In this document: piece by piece, positions 1-8,789 of the stretch | Position numbering within the stretch: position 1 is the stretch's first letter | How the letters are laid out: each line of letters starts with the position of its first letter | NCBI RefSeq assembly: GCF_041321155.1 | Contig: NZ_JBGGWB010000001.1 | Span: 2,181,501 to 2,245,500 of the forward strand | From: Sphingomonas sp. IW22 | GTDB lineage: Bacteria > Pseudomonadota > Alphaproteobacteria > Sphingomonadales > Sphingomonadaceae | Length of the DNA stretch: 64,000 nt | Direction of reading: 5' to 3' | The notes under the pieces: model-generated | The model's input: only the letters and a program-made list of their open reading frames with translations | The model's database searches: none | What the model was told of the DNA's origin: nothing | Position numbers and translations under genes: made by a program

Positions 1-79
1 TGGTGCCAACGCCCACGCCCAGCACGGCCGCAACCAGCATGGCAAGGATGAGAGCGGGCCAGAGCCAGCGGCGGGTCAC
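1..79 (-). CDS. FecCD-family ABC transporter permease, N-terminal fragment
   Basis: Only the first 26 codons lie in the window, read leftward from a GTG at 79-77. The visible residues form a basic start (VTRRW) followed by a hydrophobic, small-residue-rich first membrane segment. This is how BtuC/FecCD inner-membrane permeases begin. The gene is divergent from a cobalamin/iron-siderophore binding-protein gene that starts 75 bases away, so both probably belong to one ABC uptake system for vitamin B12 or a ferric siderophore. The assignment rests on context and on a short hydrophobic stretch. Confidence 0.5.
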   Translation of the reverse strand, partial: MTRRWLWPALILAMLVAAVLGVGVGT

Positions 80-154
80 GTGCAATCAACCTCAATGGTC
101 GCGTCTGTTGATTCGCGCCTAGCGCGGATGGCGGCGCCAAGGCAAAGGACGATC

Positions 155-976
155 ATGCGCCGCCTGTTTGCCCTGCCGCTGATCGCTGCCCTGTTAGGAG
201 GCGCAGGACCCGTTCCGCCACAGCGGCCGAGACGGATCGTGTCGCTCAATCTGTGTGCCGACCAATATCTGCTGGCGCTGGCCGATCCGGGGCAGATCGT
301 TGCGCTGACGCAGTTCGCGCGCGATCCCGAAATGTCGGCAGCGGCGGGAAAGGCGCGCGCCTTTCACTCGACGCGCGGTTCGGCGGAGGAGGTGCTCGCG
401 CTGCGGCCCGACCTGATCCTCGCCACGCCGGGCCGCCGTCGGGAAACGATGGCGCGCCTGCAGGGGCGCGACATTGCGACCCTCGATGTCAGTTTCGCCA
501 ATAACTACGCCGACATCGTCGCTCAGATCCGAAGCGTCGCCGCCGCCGTCGGCCACCCGGCGCGGGGGGAGGCGCTGATCGTGCATATGGACCGGCAGCT
601 CGCTTCCATCCCCGCCACCGCCGGGCGCGGCGCGGTTGCGGCCTATTACCAGCGGCGGGGGTTTCTGACGGGGACTGGCACCCTGATCGACGACCTGATG
701 CAACGCGTCGGCCTTCGCAACCTGGCGGCGAAACTGGGCAAGCCTGCGCTGGCGCGAGTGGGCCTTGAGGAAATGGCCATGGCGCGGCCCGACTATCTGA
801 TCGTCGAGACCGCCACCGATCAAGTGCAGGACCAAGGGACTGAAATGCTCCACCACCCGGTACTGGCGCCGATCCCCCGCCTGCGCCTGCCCCAAGCCTG
901 GACCGTGTGCGGCGGCCCCGCTTATGTGGAGGCCGCACGCGCGCTGGCATCGCAGCTTGGCGGAAAACGAAAATAG
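155..976 (+). CDS. periplasmic ABC transporter substrate-binding protein (BtuF/FepB type)
   Basis: This 273-residue protein has a signal peptide (MRRLFALPLIAALLGGAG) and then the class III binding-protein pattern: PRRIVSLNLCADQYLLAL near the start and EEVLALRPDLIL around residues 100-110. Such proteins bind cobalamin or ferric siderophores in the periplasm and deliver them to a FecCD permease, whose gene starts divergently 75 bases upstream. The ATG at 155 is chosen because it follows an AAAGGA ribosome site and opens directly into the signal peptide. The reading frame also stays open upstream to 80. The ligand cannot be told from sequence. Confidence 0.8.
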   Translation: MRRLFALPLIAALLGGAGPVPPQRPRRIVSLNLCADQYLLALADPGQIVALTQFARDPEMSAAAGKARAFHSTRGSAEEVLALRPDLILATPGRRRETMARLQGRDIATLDVSFANNYADIVAQIRSVAAAVGHPARGEALIVHMDRQLASIPATAGRGAVAAYYQRRGFLTGTGTLIDDLMQRVGLRNLAAKLGKPALARVGLEEMAMARPDYLIVETATDQVQDQGTEMLHHPVLAPIPRLRLPQAWTVCGGPAYVEAARALASQLGGKRK

Positions 977-1010
977 CGGTTCAGGGTCGTTCGAAGGCTA
1001 ATTTAACTTA

Positions 1011-1281
1011 GAGTCCGTTTCAGAACTCACGTCGAACGAGCGATGCGCCTGACGAGCACCATTGCGGCGGCAGCGTAGACGAAGGCAGTGGCAGAGCCGA
1101 TGGTGGCTTCGAAGTCCTTAACCAGTCGCGATTGCGACCGAGCCGAGCGAAGGTCCGCTCCACAACCCGGCGGCGCAGGGGGACGGTAAAGCCGACCTCC
1201 CCGGCGATCTTGCGCGCGATCTTGATGTCGATCGAAGTAGCGTCCTTGACCCGCGCGGCGCTGTAGGCGCTGCGCCAGCAC
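1011..1281 (-). pseudogene. IS5-family transposase, C-terminal remnant with frameshift
   Basis: Reading leftward, one frame encodes DATSIDIKIARKIAGEVGF and RRRVVERTFARLGRNRDW. The typical IS5 C-terminus then continues in another frame as RLVKDFEATIGSATAF. The frame changes near 1115-1130, and everything upstream of about 1281 is missing, so the element is dead. The block of bases 1011-1029 (GAGTCCGTTTCAGAACTCA) looks like the terminal inverted repeat of this IS class. Its partner end is not visible. Confidence 0.75.
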
Positions 1282-1519
1282 GTCAGGCGGCAGAAAGCCG
1301 GATATCTAACCTCGATTTCGCGCGATTGGCGCTTGCTGTTGTCGGACCAAGTATTCGCGCCAAGCTGACCGATAGCTTGCAACGGTTCACTCGTGAGGCG
1401 TGAGCCTATTACGATTTGGGGGATCTGGCGGGATCCCGCAGTCGTAACGCGAGTAGCCCGCCGACAGAGCATGACCAAGCGCGCCGCTCGCCGCCGCCGC
1501 TGCGATGATGTCTGTCAGC

Positions 1520-1744
1520 TCAGCCACCTGCCAGCATCCGCTCCGCGGTAATGCGCCGACACTCTTCCGCCATGCGCCCTGCGGCCGCTGCATCCACGCG
1601 CGCCAGATCCACGGTCGCCATCGCGACGCCCAGATGGTCGTAGGCGTGGTAGAACTGCTGCGCCTTCATCTTGGCGCCCTGAGCCTTGCCGACAGCGGCT
1701 AGCCCCATCGCGCCTGCCAGCACGGCATGGCGAACAACCGCCAC
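1520..1744 (-). CDS. hypothetical protein, possibly the 3' part of a frameshifted gene
   Basis: A 74-residue frame starts at a GTG inside the end of the neighbouring 105-residue membrane protein gene and overlaps it by 46 bases. It opens with a small-residue hydrophobic stretch and continues with an amphipathic region rich in Ala, Arg and Glu (DLARVDAAAAGRMAEECRR). Either it is a separate, translationally coupled small gene, or a one-base indel near 1700-1740 split one gene of about 165 residues. I recognise no family. Confidence 0.35.
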   Translation of the reverse strand: MAVVRHAVLAGAMGLAAVGKAQGAKMKAQQFYHAYDHLGVAMATVDLARVDAAAAGRMAEECRRITAERMLAGG

Positions 1745-2016
1745 CAGTCGTTCTGACCGAAAATGTAGGAAGCATGGAACGCCAGTACCGCTACCGCCAT
1801 CCAGAAGCCGAACGAGAGGAAGATTTCGGGAGGGCGCATGTGACCACGCATCAGTGCCGTCGCACCGGATGCAGACCAGGTCAGATTGTAGAGCGCCAGC
1901 CCGGCCGCGAGCACGCGCAGGGCGATGACTAGTATGCCCAATGGCCGTCGTCGCGCGACCGCCTGGGCCGCGACGCTGGTGTTGGATAGGGTTAATGCTA
2001 GACTGGTGTTGCCCAT
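1699..2016 (-). CDS. small membrane protein, function unknown
   Basis: This 105-residue protein shows two convincing membrane segments, roughly residues 26-46 (LGILVIALRVLAAGLALYNL) and 66-86 (FLSFGFWMAVAVLAFHASYIF), joined by a short polar loop. It sits beside a decayed IS and a small block of phage-like genes, so it may be a lysis or membrane accessory protein. That is only an inference from context. The last dozen residues overlap a second open frame, which leaves a frameshift possible. Confidence 0.45.
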   Translation of the reverse strand: MGNTSLALTLSNTSVAAQAVARRRPLGILVIALRVLAAGLALYNLTWSASGATALMRGHMRPPEIFLSFGFWMAVAVLAFHASYIFGQNDWWRLFAMPCWQARWG

Positions 2017-2118
2017 CGCGTTTTCCTTTACACCGCTTCCGGACCGGCCATTTTCGCCACAGAGCAGGAGGCGTTTAGGCCGGGCTGGTCTGATCGGTTG
2101 AAAGAGGAGCTTTCACCG

Positions 2119-2223
2119 ATGCCGAGCATCTTGCTGAATTGGCGGTTCGGCGCGCCGCCGACGCAACCTCCTCACATCCTGCGCGTGACCGGTGGCTACG
2201 ATCCCGATCGTCACGCCTTTTGA
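2119..2223 (+). CDS. 34-residue open frame with good ribosome site
   Basis: An AGAGGAG sequence lies 8 bases before an ATG that opens a 34-codon frame (MPSILLNWRFGAPPTQPPHI...). No family is recognised. It lies in the otherwise empty stretch 2017-2336, where I see nothing else that can be supported. It may be the truncated start of a longer lost gene. Confidence 0.25.
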   Translation: MPSILLNWRFGAPPTQPPHILRVTGGYDPDRHAF

Positions 2224-2336
2224 ACGCGAATGTGGATAGTCAGCTTCGGCTGCGAAACTTGGAAGGAGTGCCGATTTCGCCCGCGGGTGATCGGGGCTAC
2301 CCGCGCTAGTAGCGAGATACCGGCGGAGTGTACGTG

Positions 2337-2474
2337 ATGAACGAGCGTCTAGTCGTAGCGTATCTGCTGCTCGCAGCGTTGGTCGCGGCTGCCGGCTACC
2401 TGCTGTTGCGCTGGCGCCGTTATGCGGCTTGCGAGCGGCGTCGCCTTGGCGGGCGAGAGCGGCACAAGCATTGA
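2337..2474 (+). CDS. 45-residue single-pass membrane protein
   Basis: The frame encodes a short polar start (MNER), one membrane helix (LVVAYLLLAALVAAAGYLLL) and a strongly basic tail (RWRRYAACERRRLGGRERHKH). A GGAG sequence lies 8 bases upstream of the ATG. The layout resembles small phage lysis or membrane proteins, and the convergent neighbours look phage- or surface-related. Codon use (high third-position GC) supports coding, but the length makes this uncertain. Confidence 0.4.
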   Translation: MNERLVVAYLLLAALVAAAGYLLLRWRRYAACERRRLGGRERHKH

Positions 2475-2519
2475 TCACTGCTTGGCGGCCCGCCGGCACT
2501 AGGCGGACCGCCATAACAG

Positions 2520-3701
2520 CTATGCCAATGGCCCTCCGAGCACAACTGCCGGCCCGCGCTGACCTGTCGCGTCAAGGGGAGCTACCGTGACGTCATTTTC
2601 CCCTGCGAATACGCGAACGGTCCCGGTATTGCCAAGGGTGAGCTGCGACCAGCTTCCGACGCCGCGTCGGACCTGCAGCTCGGTGGTGCCCGGCCAGCTG
2701 CTCACGATATGAACTGTTGCGGCATTCAATCCCGTCAGCGGAACACCAGCGACATAGGCGCCGAGGTATGGTGTCGCCCGCGCTTCGGAGACGCGCGCGC
2801 TAACTTCGAAAGGCACCAGCGCGTCGTCGATCCAGAGCGTCAACCGATTGGTTCGGCCATTCGGTACGATCCGGCTATCGAGGGAAGCGGACCATACAGG
2901 GAAGCCTTCTGGGTGGTCGGCGATGTAGCTTGCTGAAACGTAAGGTTCGGGATCCCAGCTTGGTCCGGTGTGTGGCTGGCGTGCGATAGATGTCACCATG
3001 CCCCCTTGAGTTAGGTCGCGCAGTTCGGCGATATCGAGCGGCCGAAAATCGCCTGCCAGCGAATAGTGCTCATTGTATGTCGAGCACCAATAGCCCCACT
3101 CCCCGCGATCACCATATTGCACCCGTAGCGGATCGTGCCCGGTGATGTGGATCAGCATGCTGGGGTAACCGAGTGTCGCTAACAGGAGGGTGGCAATGTC
3201 GTGCTGCCACGAGCACCAGACGCTGCGCACCTTCGACAACTCTCGATATTTGTAGTGCGCTTGAGCACCACCCTCGGCGACCTGCACCATGGCACCGTCC
3301 TGAGCTCGGCTACCATCTGCTTGTAGTGTGCCGAGCAGAACGTTGAGCATGGCTGCGGCGTCGTGATTGAATGTCGCCCAATATTCGGTGTCGGCCTGCT
3401 GCTTCTCTGCCGTAAGCCATGCCTGCACGGTCGCCCACGTCTCGCCAACTGGCAGCGCTGCGGTTCCTGCTGTGTACGGCGTTGGGAGGCGAAGTCCGCT
3501 GTGGCCGTGGATGGCGGTACGAGCGATCCAGTCCATGATTGCGGACACGCGATCGCTGGCGACAGTAGGGTTGCCGTAATCGGCTAGGATCGCGAGCGCG
3601 AGCGGACGGTGCCGTGTGACCTCAGGCAGTGTCGGATCGAGGGGGTAGAAGCGGTTGAACTCGCCACTCGGTGCGCGGCGTCCTCCGAAGATGATGGTCA
3701 C
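2520..3701 (-). CDS. transglutaminase-like domain protein
   Basis: This 393-residue product starts at a GTG that overlaps the TGA of the upstream gene (GTGA), so the two are translationally coupled. The middle holds a papain/transglutaminase-like core: a cysteine helix (VWCSWQHDIATLLLATLGYP) followed by GEWGYWCSTYNEHY and an Asp-containing stretch (GDFRPLDIAEL). The usual His-x-x-x-Glu strand is not standard, so catalysis is uncertain. The C-terminal third looks like beta-rich carbohydrate- or tail-associated modules. Together with its partner it probably belongs to a prophage tail or surface-glycan module. I do not recognise a named family. Confidence 0.6.
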   Translation of the reverse strand: MTIIFGGRRAPSGEFNRFYPLDPTLPEVTRHRPLALAILADYGNPTVASDRVSAIMDWIARTAIHGHSGLRLPTPYTAGTAALPVGETWATVQAWLTAEKQQADTEYWATFNHDAAAMLNVLLGTLQADGSRAQDGAMVQVAEGGAQAHYKYRELSKVRSVWCSWQHDIATLLLATLGYPSMLIHITGHDPLRVQYGDRGEWGYWCSTYNEHYSLAGDFRPLDIAELRDLTQGGMVTSIARQPHTGPSWDPEPYVSASYIADHPEGFPVWSASLDSRIVPNGRTNRLTLWIDDALVPFEVSARVSEARATPYLGAYVAGVPLTGLNAATVHIVSSWPGTTELQVRRGVGSWSQLTLGNTGTVRVFAGENDVTVAPLDATGQRGPAVVLGGPLA

Positions 3702-4369
3702 AGTGCGAACTCCCGAAGTGCGATGAAGTGATCGAACGAGGCAGCCGGTCCGACCCGCAGACCGACCGCGGAACCCCAGGCGAGCTGCGGCATGGCAAGC
3801 GGCGGAATGACGAGGCGTCCGTCGACGCTGACGCTGGCCGTGCGCGCCTTGGCATCCAGCCGTAGCGTCAGCAATTCGTCGGCGACGCTGCCGACACGTG
3901 CCTCGGTCATGAAATTTAGTGCAAAGCCGGCTTGGACGCCAAGCCGGATCCGGTCCGAGCCACGCTGCATAATGACTGCTGCTGGTGTCCCCGCCTCGGC
4001 AAACCACCCGTACATCCAGGCATCGTGTGGTCCGACGTTGGACCGAACCTGCATGATGGTTACGCCTTTGATTTGGTGGCCGGGCAAGTCGGTCGTGACG
4101 ATCCCGTTACCGCCGGACGACGCAAAGCGATTGTCCTTGATTATGGCGCTGGTAGACCCTTGCGCATCGCGCCAAGTCTGGCCGGTATCCGTAGTCGAAC
4201 CCGCGACTGCGCCATCGCTGCGGGTGAACATGTCCATGGCCAACGGGACGCGTGCGATCTGCGCACCCAATTGAGCTTGGATCGCTTGTTGGATGTCGGC
4301 CAAGCCGTGTGCGTCGGGGTCGGCGTCGTGTGCAGCGATCAACGCTGCGATCTGATCTGGCGTAGACAA
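3698..4369 (-). CDS. ConA/LamG-like domain protein, tail-fibre-like
   Basis: This protein of about 223 residues begins with a short helical segment (STPDQIAALIAAHDADPDAHG) of the kind seen in phage tail fibres. A beta-sandwich-like domain resembling concanavalin/LamG folds follows, with alternating hydrophobic strands such as ELLTLRLDAKARTASVSVDG. A TTG at 4369 is chosen because an AAAGGA ribosome site lies just before it. An ATG at 4405 would add 12 residues. The stop overlaps the start of the transglutaminase-like gene, so they form one unit. Confidence 0.55.
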   Translation of the reverse strand: MSTPDQIAALIAAHDADPDAHGLADIQQAIQAQLGAQIARVPLAMDMFTRSDGAVAGSTTDTGQTWRDAQGSTSAIIKDNRFASSGGNGIVTTDLPGHQIKGVTIMQVRSNVGPHDAWMYGWFAEAGTPAAVIMQRGSDRIRLGVQAGFALNFMTEARVGSVADELLTLRLDAKARTASVSVDGRLVIPPLAMPQLAWGSAVGLRVGPAASFDHFIALREFAL

Positions 4370-4499
4370 AGCCGTCCTTTCTTGAATGGACCTGAGAACA
4401 AACACAGGACGGGGCTTGTAGGACAGCGATTTTTTTCCGTGCCTCAGTCACTGCGCCGAGAGACTGGACAGCAAGTCAGGCGAGGCGCAGTTTACGCCC

Positions 4500-4730
4500 A
4501 TGCGGATCGTCATTTACAATGCTGGCGGCTTCGGGCGCGAACTGCTGAGGGCAGCGCTTCATATCGCTGGACAAATCGAAGTCGTTTTCGCTTCTGATGA
4601 CTGTGAACAAGTTGGGGCGCTCGTGAACGGCGTTGCCATCGTGAGCGCCTCATCCTTAAGAAGTGACGACCGATGCGCGCTGGCGGTCAACGACCCCGCT
4701 GAGGCGCAAGCTGGCAGCACGCTGTCCTAG
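4500..4730 (+). pseudogene. truncated PglD/NeuD-type sugar O-acetyltransferase, N-terminal domain only
   Basis: The start MRIVIYNAGGFGRELL is the N-terminal Rossmann-like domain of PglD/NeuD acetyltransferases, and residues 27-48 keep the VVFASDD...GALVNGVAIVS pattern. The frame stops after ALAVNDPAEAQAG. The whole C-terminal left-handed beta-helix that carries acetyl-CoA activity is missing, so this is a 5' fragment of a gene of about 210 codons. It lies directly before other truncated genes. Confidence 0.65.
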
Positions 4731-4750
4731 GGTGAACCCATAAACGGGCG

Positions 4751-5092
4751 TCAGGGTCGAACCTCTTCGCCAGCCGCATAACGTGGTAGATCAGCGGCTG
4801 CATCCTTGAAGGCGGGGGTGATCTCGGTCAGGCCGAAGCACCGGTCCCATAGCTCGGTTGCGAGTAGATTGATCGCCGGAGCAAGAACTGGAGTTTCCGG
4901 CCACGGATTTGTTTGGTGGAGTTCGTTCAGCGCTACCGAGAAGCGGTAAGCCGATTCATGGAAGGTTGTCTGCCCTGCGTCGTTCGCAGCTTGCTCGGGG
5001 TCTTCCATCATTTCGATACGATAAGGGCGGTGCGCATACAGCGGCAACACTGGTGCGAGCTTTTCTTCTTGGCCCCGTTCTGATTCAGCGTC
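4751..5092 (-). pseudogene. C-terminal fragment of an unknown gene cut by an insertion sequence
   Basis: The leftward frame encodes LYAHRPYRIEMMEDPEQAAN, FHESAYRFSVALNELHQTNP and LLATELWDRCFGLTEITPAF before its stop at 4751. Its amino-acid composition and codon use look coding only up to about 5090. Beyond that point the same frame runs antisense through the IS427-type transposase. I read it as the 3' end of a gene interrupted by that element. The family is unknown. Confidence 0.4.
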
Positions 5093-5095
5093 GGC

Positions 5096-5862
5096 ATAAG
5101 CCGATACGATCTGACCGACTTCGAGTGGCGCGTGATCGAGCCACTGCTGCCCAACAAACCGCGAGGCGTACCGCGCGTCGATGACCGGCGCGTGCTGAAC
5201 GGCATCTTCTGGGTGTTGCGGTCGGGTGCGCCATGGCGTGACCTGCCGGAGCGTTACGGCCCGCGCACCACCTGCTACAACCGCTTCAATCGATGGCGGC
5301 AGGCGGGCGTATGGGACCGGCTGATCGACGCCATCAACACCGCCCATGACGGCGCCATCCAGATGATCGACAGCACTTCCATCCGGGCGCGCCAGCAGGC
5401 TACGACGGCAAAAAAGGGGGTTCAGATCATTGTCTCGGTCGCAGCCGAGGCGGGCTCACGACCAAGATCCACGTCGTTGTCGACGCGCAAGGCCTCCCGA
5501 TCCGGCTCGGCCTGACCGCGGGGCAAGCGCACGACGGGCAGATCGCCGACGCGCTGCTCAACCACCTCGACCCGCGCACCATCGTGCTCGCGGACAAGGC
5601 TTACGATGCCGATCGCATCCGCGAACTGATCCAAGACCAAGGCCCCACGCCGAACATCCCGCCCAAGAGCAACCGGAGATGGGAACCGTGCTTCAGCAAG
5701 CGTCTTTACCGCGAACGCAACCTGATCGAGCGGTTCTTCTCCAAGCTGAAGCACTTCAGTCGCGTCGCCACCCGCTACGACAAGCTCGCCGGAAACTTCC
5801 TCGCCATGGTCCAGCTCACCTCAATGCGGCTGTGGCTGCGCGCTTATGAGTCTACAGCCTAG
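5096..5862 (+). mobile_element. IS427-group (IS5 family) insertion sequence, 5'-truncated, two-frame transposase
   Basis: Frame A carries the N-terminal DUF4096-like domain (DLTDFEWRVIEPLLPNKPRG, RRVLNGIFWVLRSGAPWRDL, MIDSTSIRARQ). Frame B, one base back, carries the catalytic DDE core (GGLTTKIHVVVDAQGLPI, TIVLADKAYDADRIREL, YRERNLIERFFSKLKHFSRV). The frames join at a slip site at 5410-5416. The expected ATG start is ATA at 5096, and the first downstream start is a GTG at 5132. The right end (rc GGCTGTAGACTCATAAG) is followed by CTAG at 5859-5862, a known target of this group, which also supplies the stop codon. No matching left end is visible, so the copy is probably immobile. Confidence 0.8.
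5410..5416 (+). promoter_or_regulatory. programmed -1 ribosomal frameshift site A_AAA_AAG
   Basis: In the frame of the transposase first half, the bases read gcA AAA AAG GGG. This is the canonical bacterial slippery heptamer in the correct phase. A slip of -1 leads straight into GGSDHCLGRSRGG and the DDE core. A five-G run follows at once. Frameshift expression of the transposase is known for this IS group. Confidence 0.7.
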
Positions 5863-5968
5863 TAGCGGAAGCTCCGGAGCATACCCGGTGCGGATGGCTG
5901 AGCTTGCAGAGAACACCTTTTCGGGGCGGCCGGCTGACGGCTTGACGACGCTCGGGGAAATGTCTTCT

Positions 5969-6136
5969 GCTGAAAGCTGGCGCGACGACCGGCGCGTCAT
6001 GCGCGGCGACCGCCTGTGGTCCCGAAAAGGCCGCCATCTGGTCCGGCGAATATTCGCGCGTGCTGATCACGGCCCACAGCACCGCCAGCAGGATCGCCGC
6101 CGCACCGATGTAAAAGGCATAGCGAACCGATGGCGG
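5969..6136 (-). pseudogene. MFS sugar transporter fragment
   Basis: About 55 codons remain (SVRYAFYIGAAAILLAVLWA, VISTREYSPDQMAAF). These match one membrane helix and the following conserved STREYSP loop of sucrose/maltose-type MFS permeases common in sphingomonads. The right edge joins directly to a relaxase fragment in another frame, so this is rearrangement debris. Confidence 0.5.
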
Positions 6137-6139
6137 AGT

Positions 6140-7098
6140 CCTCCGCCAGGGTGCCGCAGAAGCGCGACAGAATTTCATGGCGGTCGACCGCTGAAAGACC
6201 GCCGGGCAGTTCGCCGACGAACCGGTGCTGCGACCGCTGGGTCCGGCCCTGCTTCCACGAGACGAGGTCGCGAGCGAACAGCCTGTGCTCGAACCAGTCG
6301 AGACGATCATAGGCCTCGTCGCTCGACACCTCGGCGATGGTGACCGTGCGGTGACGTGCCGGATGGCCCCGCTTGTCGGCTTCCTGCTCGACCTTGTCGG
6401 CTTCGGCCCGGAGGCGCCGGGTCATCACGCGAAACCATGCCGGGACGCCAAACCTAAGTTGTGCTTCGAAGTCGGCAAGCTGCGTGGTGGATGCCTGAAG
6501 CAGGTGCGACTTCGGCGCCGGCGCCGCACGCTCGGCCGCCTCGAACAGGCTGCGTGCTCGGCCCTAGCCACCCGGGATGTTGGTATAGCAGGCAAGCTGG
6601 TTCAGCTCGCCCGCATCTCCTGCTCGTCCAGCATGTCGAGTAGCAGCTCGCCGGCCGGATCGTCGACGCCGGTCTCGCGCCGGATATAGTCGATGTGGGT
6701 TGCGAGCCCTATCCTCGCGCCATCGGTGACATAGTCGAAGTGCGCCGCGGCACCCATGCCCCCGCCGCCGCAGCGCGGGTGAGCGACCCCGTTCCGGGAC
6801 GGCGGGTGGACCGCCACCACCGCCTTCACGTCGAAATGCTGCACTCGGACGCCGCCCGTCTGCCGGTCGCTGCGAGTCAGCGGGCTGGCGGCATAAAAGT
6901 CGACGATCCGCTTCCGCCGGCGTTGCTCGACCGCTGCGGACCTCGGCTCTCGCCGTCTACGATCTGCGCGCGAAAACCCGCCCGTTTGAGTAACCCGCCG
7001 ATCGCCTCGTCATCCTCGCGGCGCTGACGCGCACGAAGCGCGCGCACCTGATGGGTGAACACTTCGGGCTCTTCACCGACAGGCCAGGCCGTGGACAT
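6140..7098 (-). pseudogene. MobA/TraA-like relaxase, decayed by several frameshifts
   Basis: Reading leftward, three frames give consecutive parts of one protein. The first is MSTAWPVGEEPEVFTHQVRA. The second runs DFYAASPLTRSDRQTGGV, AAHFDYVTDGARIGLATHID, DDPAGELLLDML. The third runs VMTRRLRAEADKVEQEADKR, WKQGRTQRSQHRFVGELPGG, SAVDRHEILSRFCGTLA. The last part resembles the conserved ELPxELxxxxRxxLxxxFxxxLA segment of MobA/MobL relaxases. The catalytic His triad region is not intact. The protein ends abruptly at the junction with the MFS fragment. It indicates a former mobilisable element here. Confidence 0.5.
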
Positions 7099-7338
7099 GG
7101 CACAAATTGTCCCCTCGACGGGCCGCCGGCCCCCCCCCCACAAGCACCTCAGCCTTCCGGAAACCGTCAGGTTGGAGGATCCCGCCGACGCCCCTCCAGC
7201 GACGGCGGCGCACCGCCATTCGGCCGCTCCCGCCGAATTGCGCTGTTGCGCCTGACAATTTCCTCCTCCGCGGTCATGTCAACGCAGATCGACGGCCGCT
7301 CGAACGACCTACCTTGCGCCTCCGCGATCTCCGAGGCG

Positions 7339-8241
7339 TTACAGCTTGAAGCAGTGCTCGCGGTGCCAGCGCAGGAAGTGCGGATGCGGCCGGTCGCCGG
7401 GGCGGCCTGGCAGGATCGCTCGCCCGCTCGGGTTGATGACCGAGCGGATGCTGTCCGGATCGTTGGCCTGGCGCGAGACCAGAATGCTCGCATCGTCGGC
7501 CATGCTGATGAGGCCGCGGTCGAACATCCAATGCGCCGTGCCGGAAAGAGCGAGGCCATTGCTCACGATATCCGGCCCGCCCGCCTCAACCGGCCGGATG
7601 TGCGCGGCTTCCACCTCGGCCCGGCCGCCGCCGTTGATCAGCTTAAGCCCGGTGACCGCGCACCGCTCGTCATACGCGCGGAGCACAATCCGGCGAAAAA
7701 CGCGATCGCGCACCACGCGGGACACGAGCCTGCTCACGCGCTCGGGTGTCTTGTCGAAGCCGAACGGCGTTCGCTCCTCGCGGACCGCCGAGGGCGCTTC
7801 CGAGGCGCCGACCCGCGGCAAGAGCTGATTGCTCTCCGCAAGACCTTGGTCAACGATGCGCGTGAAGTCGGAAGCGGACAGCCCTCGCACAGCCGCCTAG
7901 GCGCGACCCGAGATACGGCCAGCCTCGTTGAGCACGCCCCGTTCGATCACGGCGCCATCGACGTCGGCGAAGGGAACCGGGTTTGGGAAGTCGAGGTAGC
8001 TGCCGGGCTCGATCAGAGCGAGGTACACGCCGGGTGCGCTGGGGTCGACGACCACCTGGTCCACCTCCGCCACCGCGAAATACCCGCGCGTGCCGGGGAC
8101 CTTTCGCGGCTCGTAATAGACGATCCAGTTGCCGATGCATGCGCGGACCCGGCTGAGATATTGAGGGGGGAACTGATAGCGCTCGGCCGGCGTGTCATCG
8201 TAGATCGAATCCGACCGGTGAATGAAGAAGCCGAAAGCCAT
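7339..8241 (-). pseudogene. HNH endonuclease interrupted by one in-frame amber codon
   Basis: The N-terminal part (MAFGFFIHRSDSIYDDTPAE, RYQFPPQYLSRVRACIGNWI, YYEPRKVPGTRGYFAVAEV) and the C-terminal HNH part (ERCAVTGLKLINGGG, EAAHIRPVEAGGPDIVSNG, LALSGTAHWMFDRGL) are in the same frame. They are separated only by a TAG at 7899-7897, in the context SGRA-TAG-AAVRGLS. A single CAG-to-TAG change would explain it. The full product would be about 300 residues. The HNH residues (AAHI, N, H of TAHWMFDRG) are kept, so the loss may be recent. The upstream neighbour is divergent. Confidence 0.75.
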
Positions 8242-8315
8242 ACGGATGCTTAGCGCGAGCAGGCACCGCGTCAACGAGAGCCGGACAGCGCCCCACTATT
8301 CCGCGCCGTCTGAGG

Positions 8316-8789
8316 TTGCCCCATGACAGTGGGCCACAGATTGCCTATCCTTCACGTGATGATCGAAGGCCCGCCGATCTGCTGCCGACGGGCACGCTCT
8401 ACGTCCTGCGTAGCAGCTCGGCGCAGCCGACGACCGCCGCGTACCGCGACCTAATCCACAAGATCGGCATCACCGGCGGGTCGGTCGAGGCGCGGATCGC
8501 AGGAGCCGCCAACGACGCGACCTATCTGCTCGCCGAGGTCGACGTCGTGGCGACGTACAAGCTTTTCAACGTTCACCGCACGCGTCTGGAGGCTCTGATC
8601 CACCGCGTGCTCGGCAAGGTCCGGTTCGACGTCGAGATTCCTCATCGGTTCGGCAAGCCGGTGCGCCCGCGCGACTGGTTCGTCATGCCCGTTCCGGTCA
8701 TCGACGAGATCGTCGCATGCATCGCAGACGAGATGCTCGCGAGAATGATCTACAATCCCCAGTCGGTCGCTTTGATCCCGGCGAAGTGA
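8316..8789 (+). CDS. GIY-YIG-like (T5orf172/Mug113-type) domain protein, probably 5'-truncated
   Basis: The 157-residue frame contains LYVLRSSSAQP, LIHKIGITGGSVEARIAGAA and LLAEVDVVATYKLFNVHRTR, then VPVIDEIVACIADEM. These match the C-terminal T5orf172/GIY-YIG domain of larger nuclease-like proteins of about 400-450 residues. The only start is a TTG at 8316, with no clear ribosome site, so the N-terminal part seems to have been lost. It is divergent from the HNH pseudogene. Confidence 0.6.
   Translation: MPHDSGPQIAYPSRDDRRPADLLPTGTLYVLRSSSAQPTTAAYRDLIHKIGITGGSVEARIAGAANDATYLLAEVDVVATYKLFNVHRTRLEALIHRVLGKVRFDVEIPHRFGKPVRPRDWFVMPVPVIDEIVACIADEMLARMIYNPQSVALIPAK

Noticed and set aside
4751..5347. 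A continuous 198-residue leftward gene
   Set aside because: Its 5' half runs antisense through the transposase; only the part below about 5090 looks coding.
7051..8253. A 400-codon open frame on the plus strand
   Set aside because: It is antisense to the HNH endonuclease frame, has odd His/Arg/Asp-rich composition and no domain; GC-rich DNA gives such shadows.
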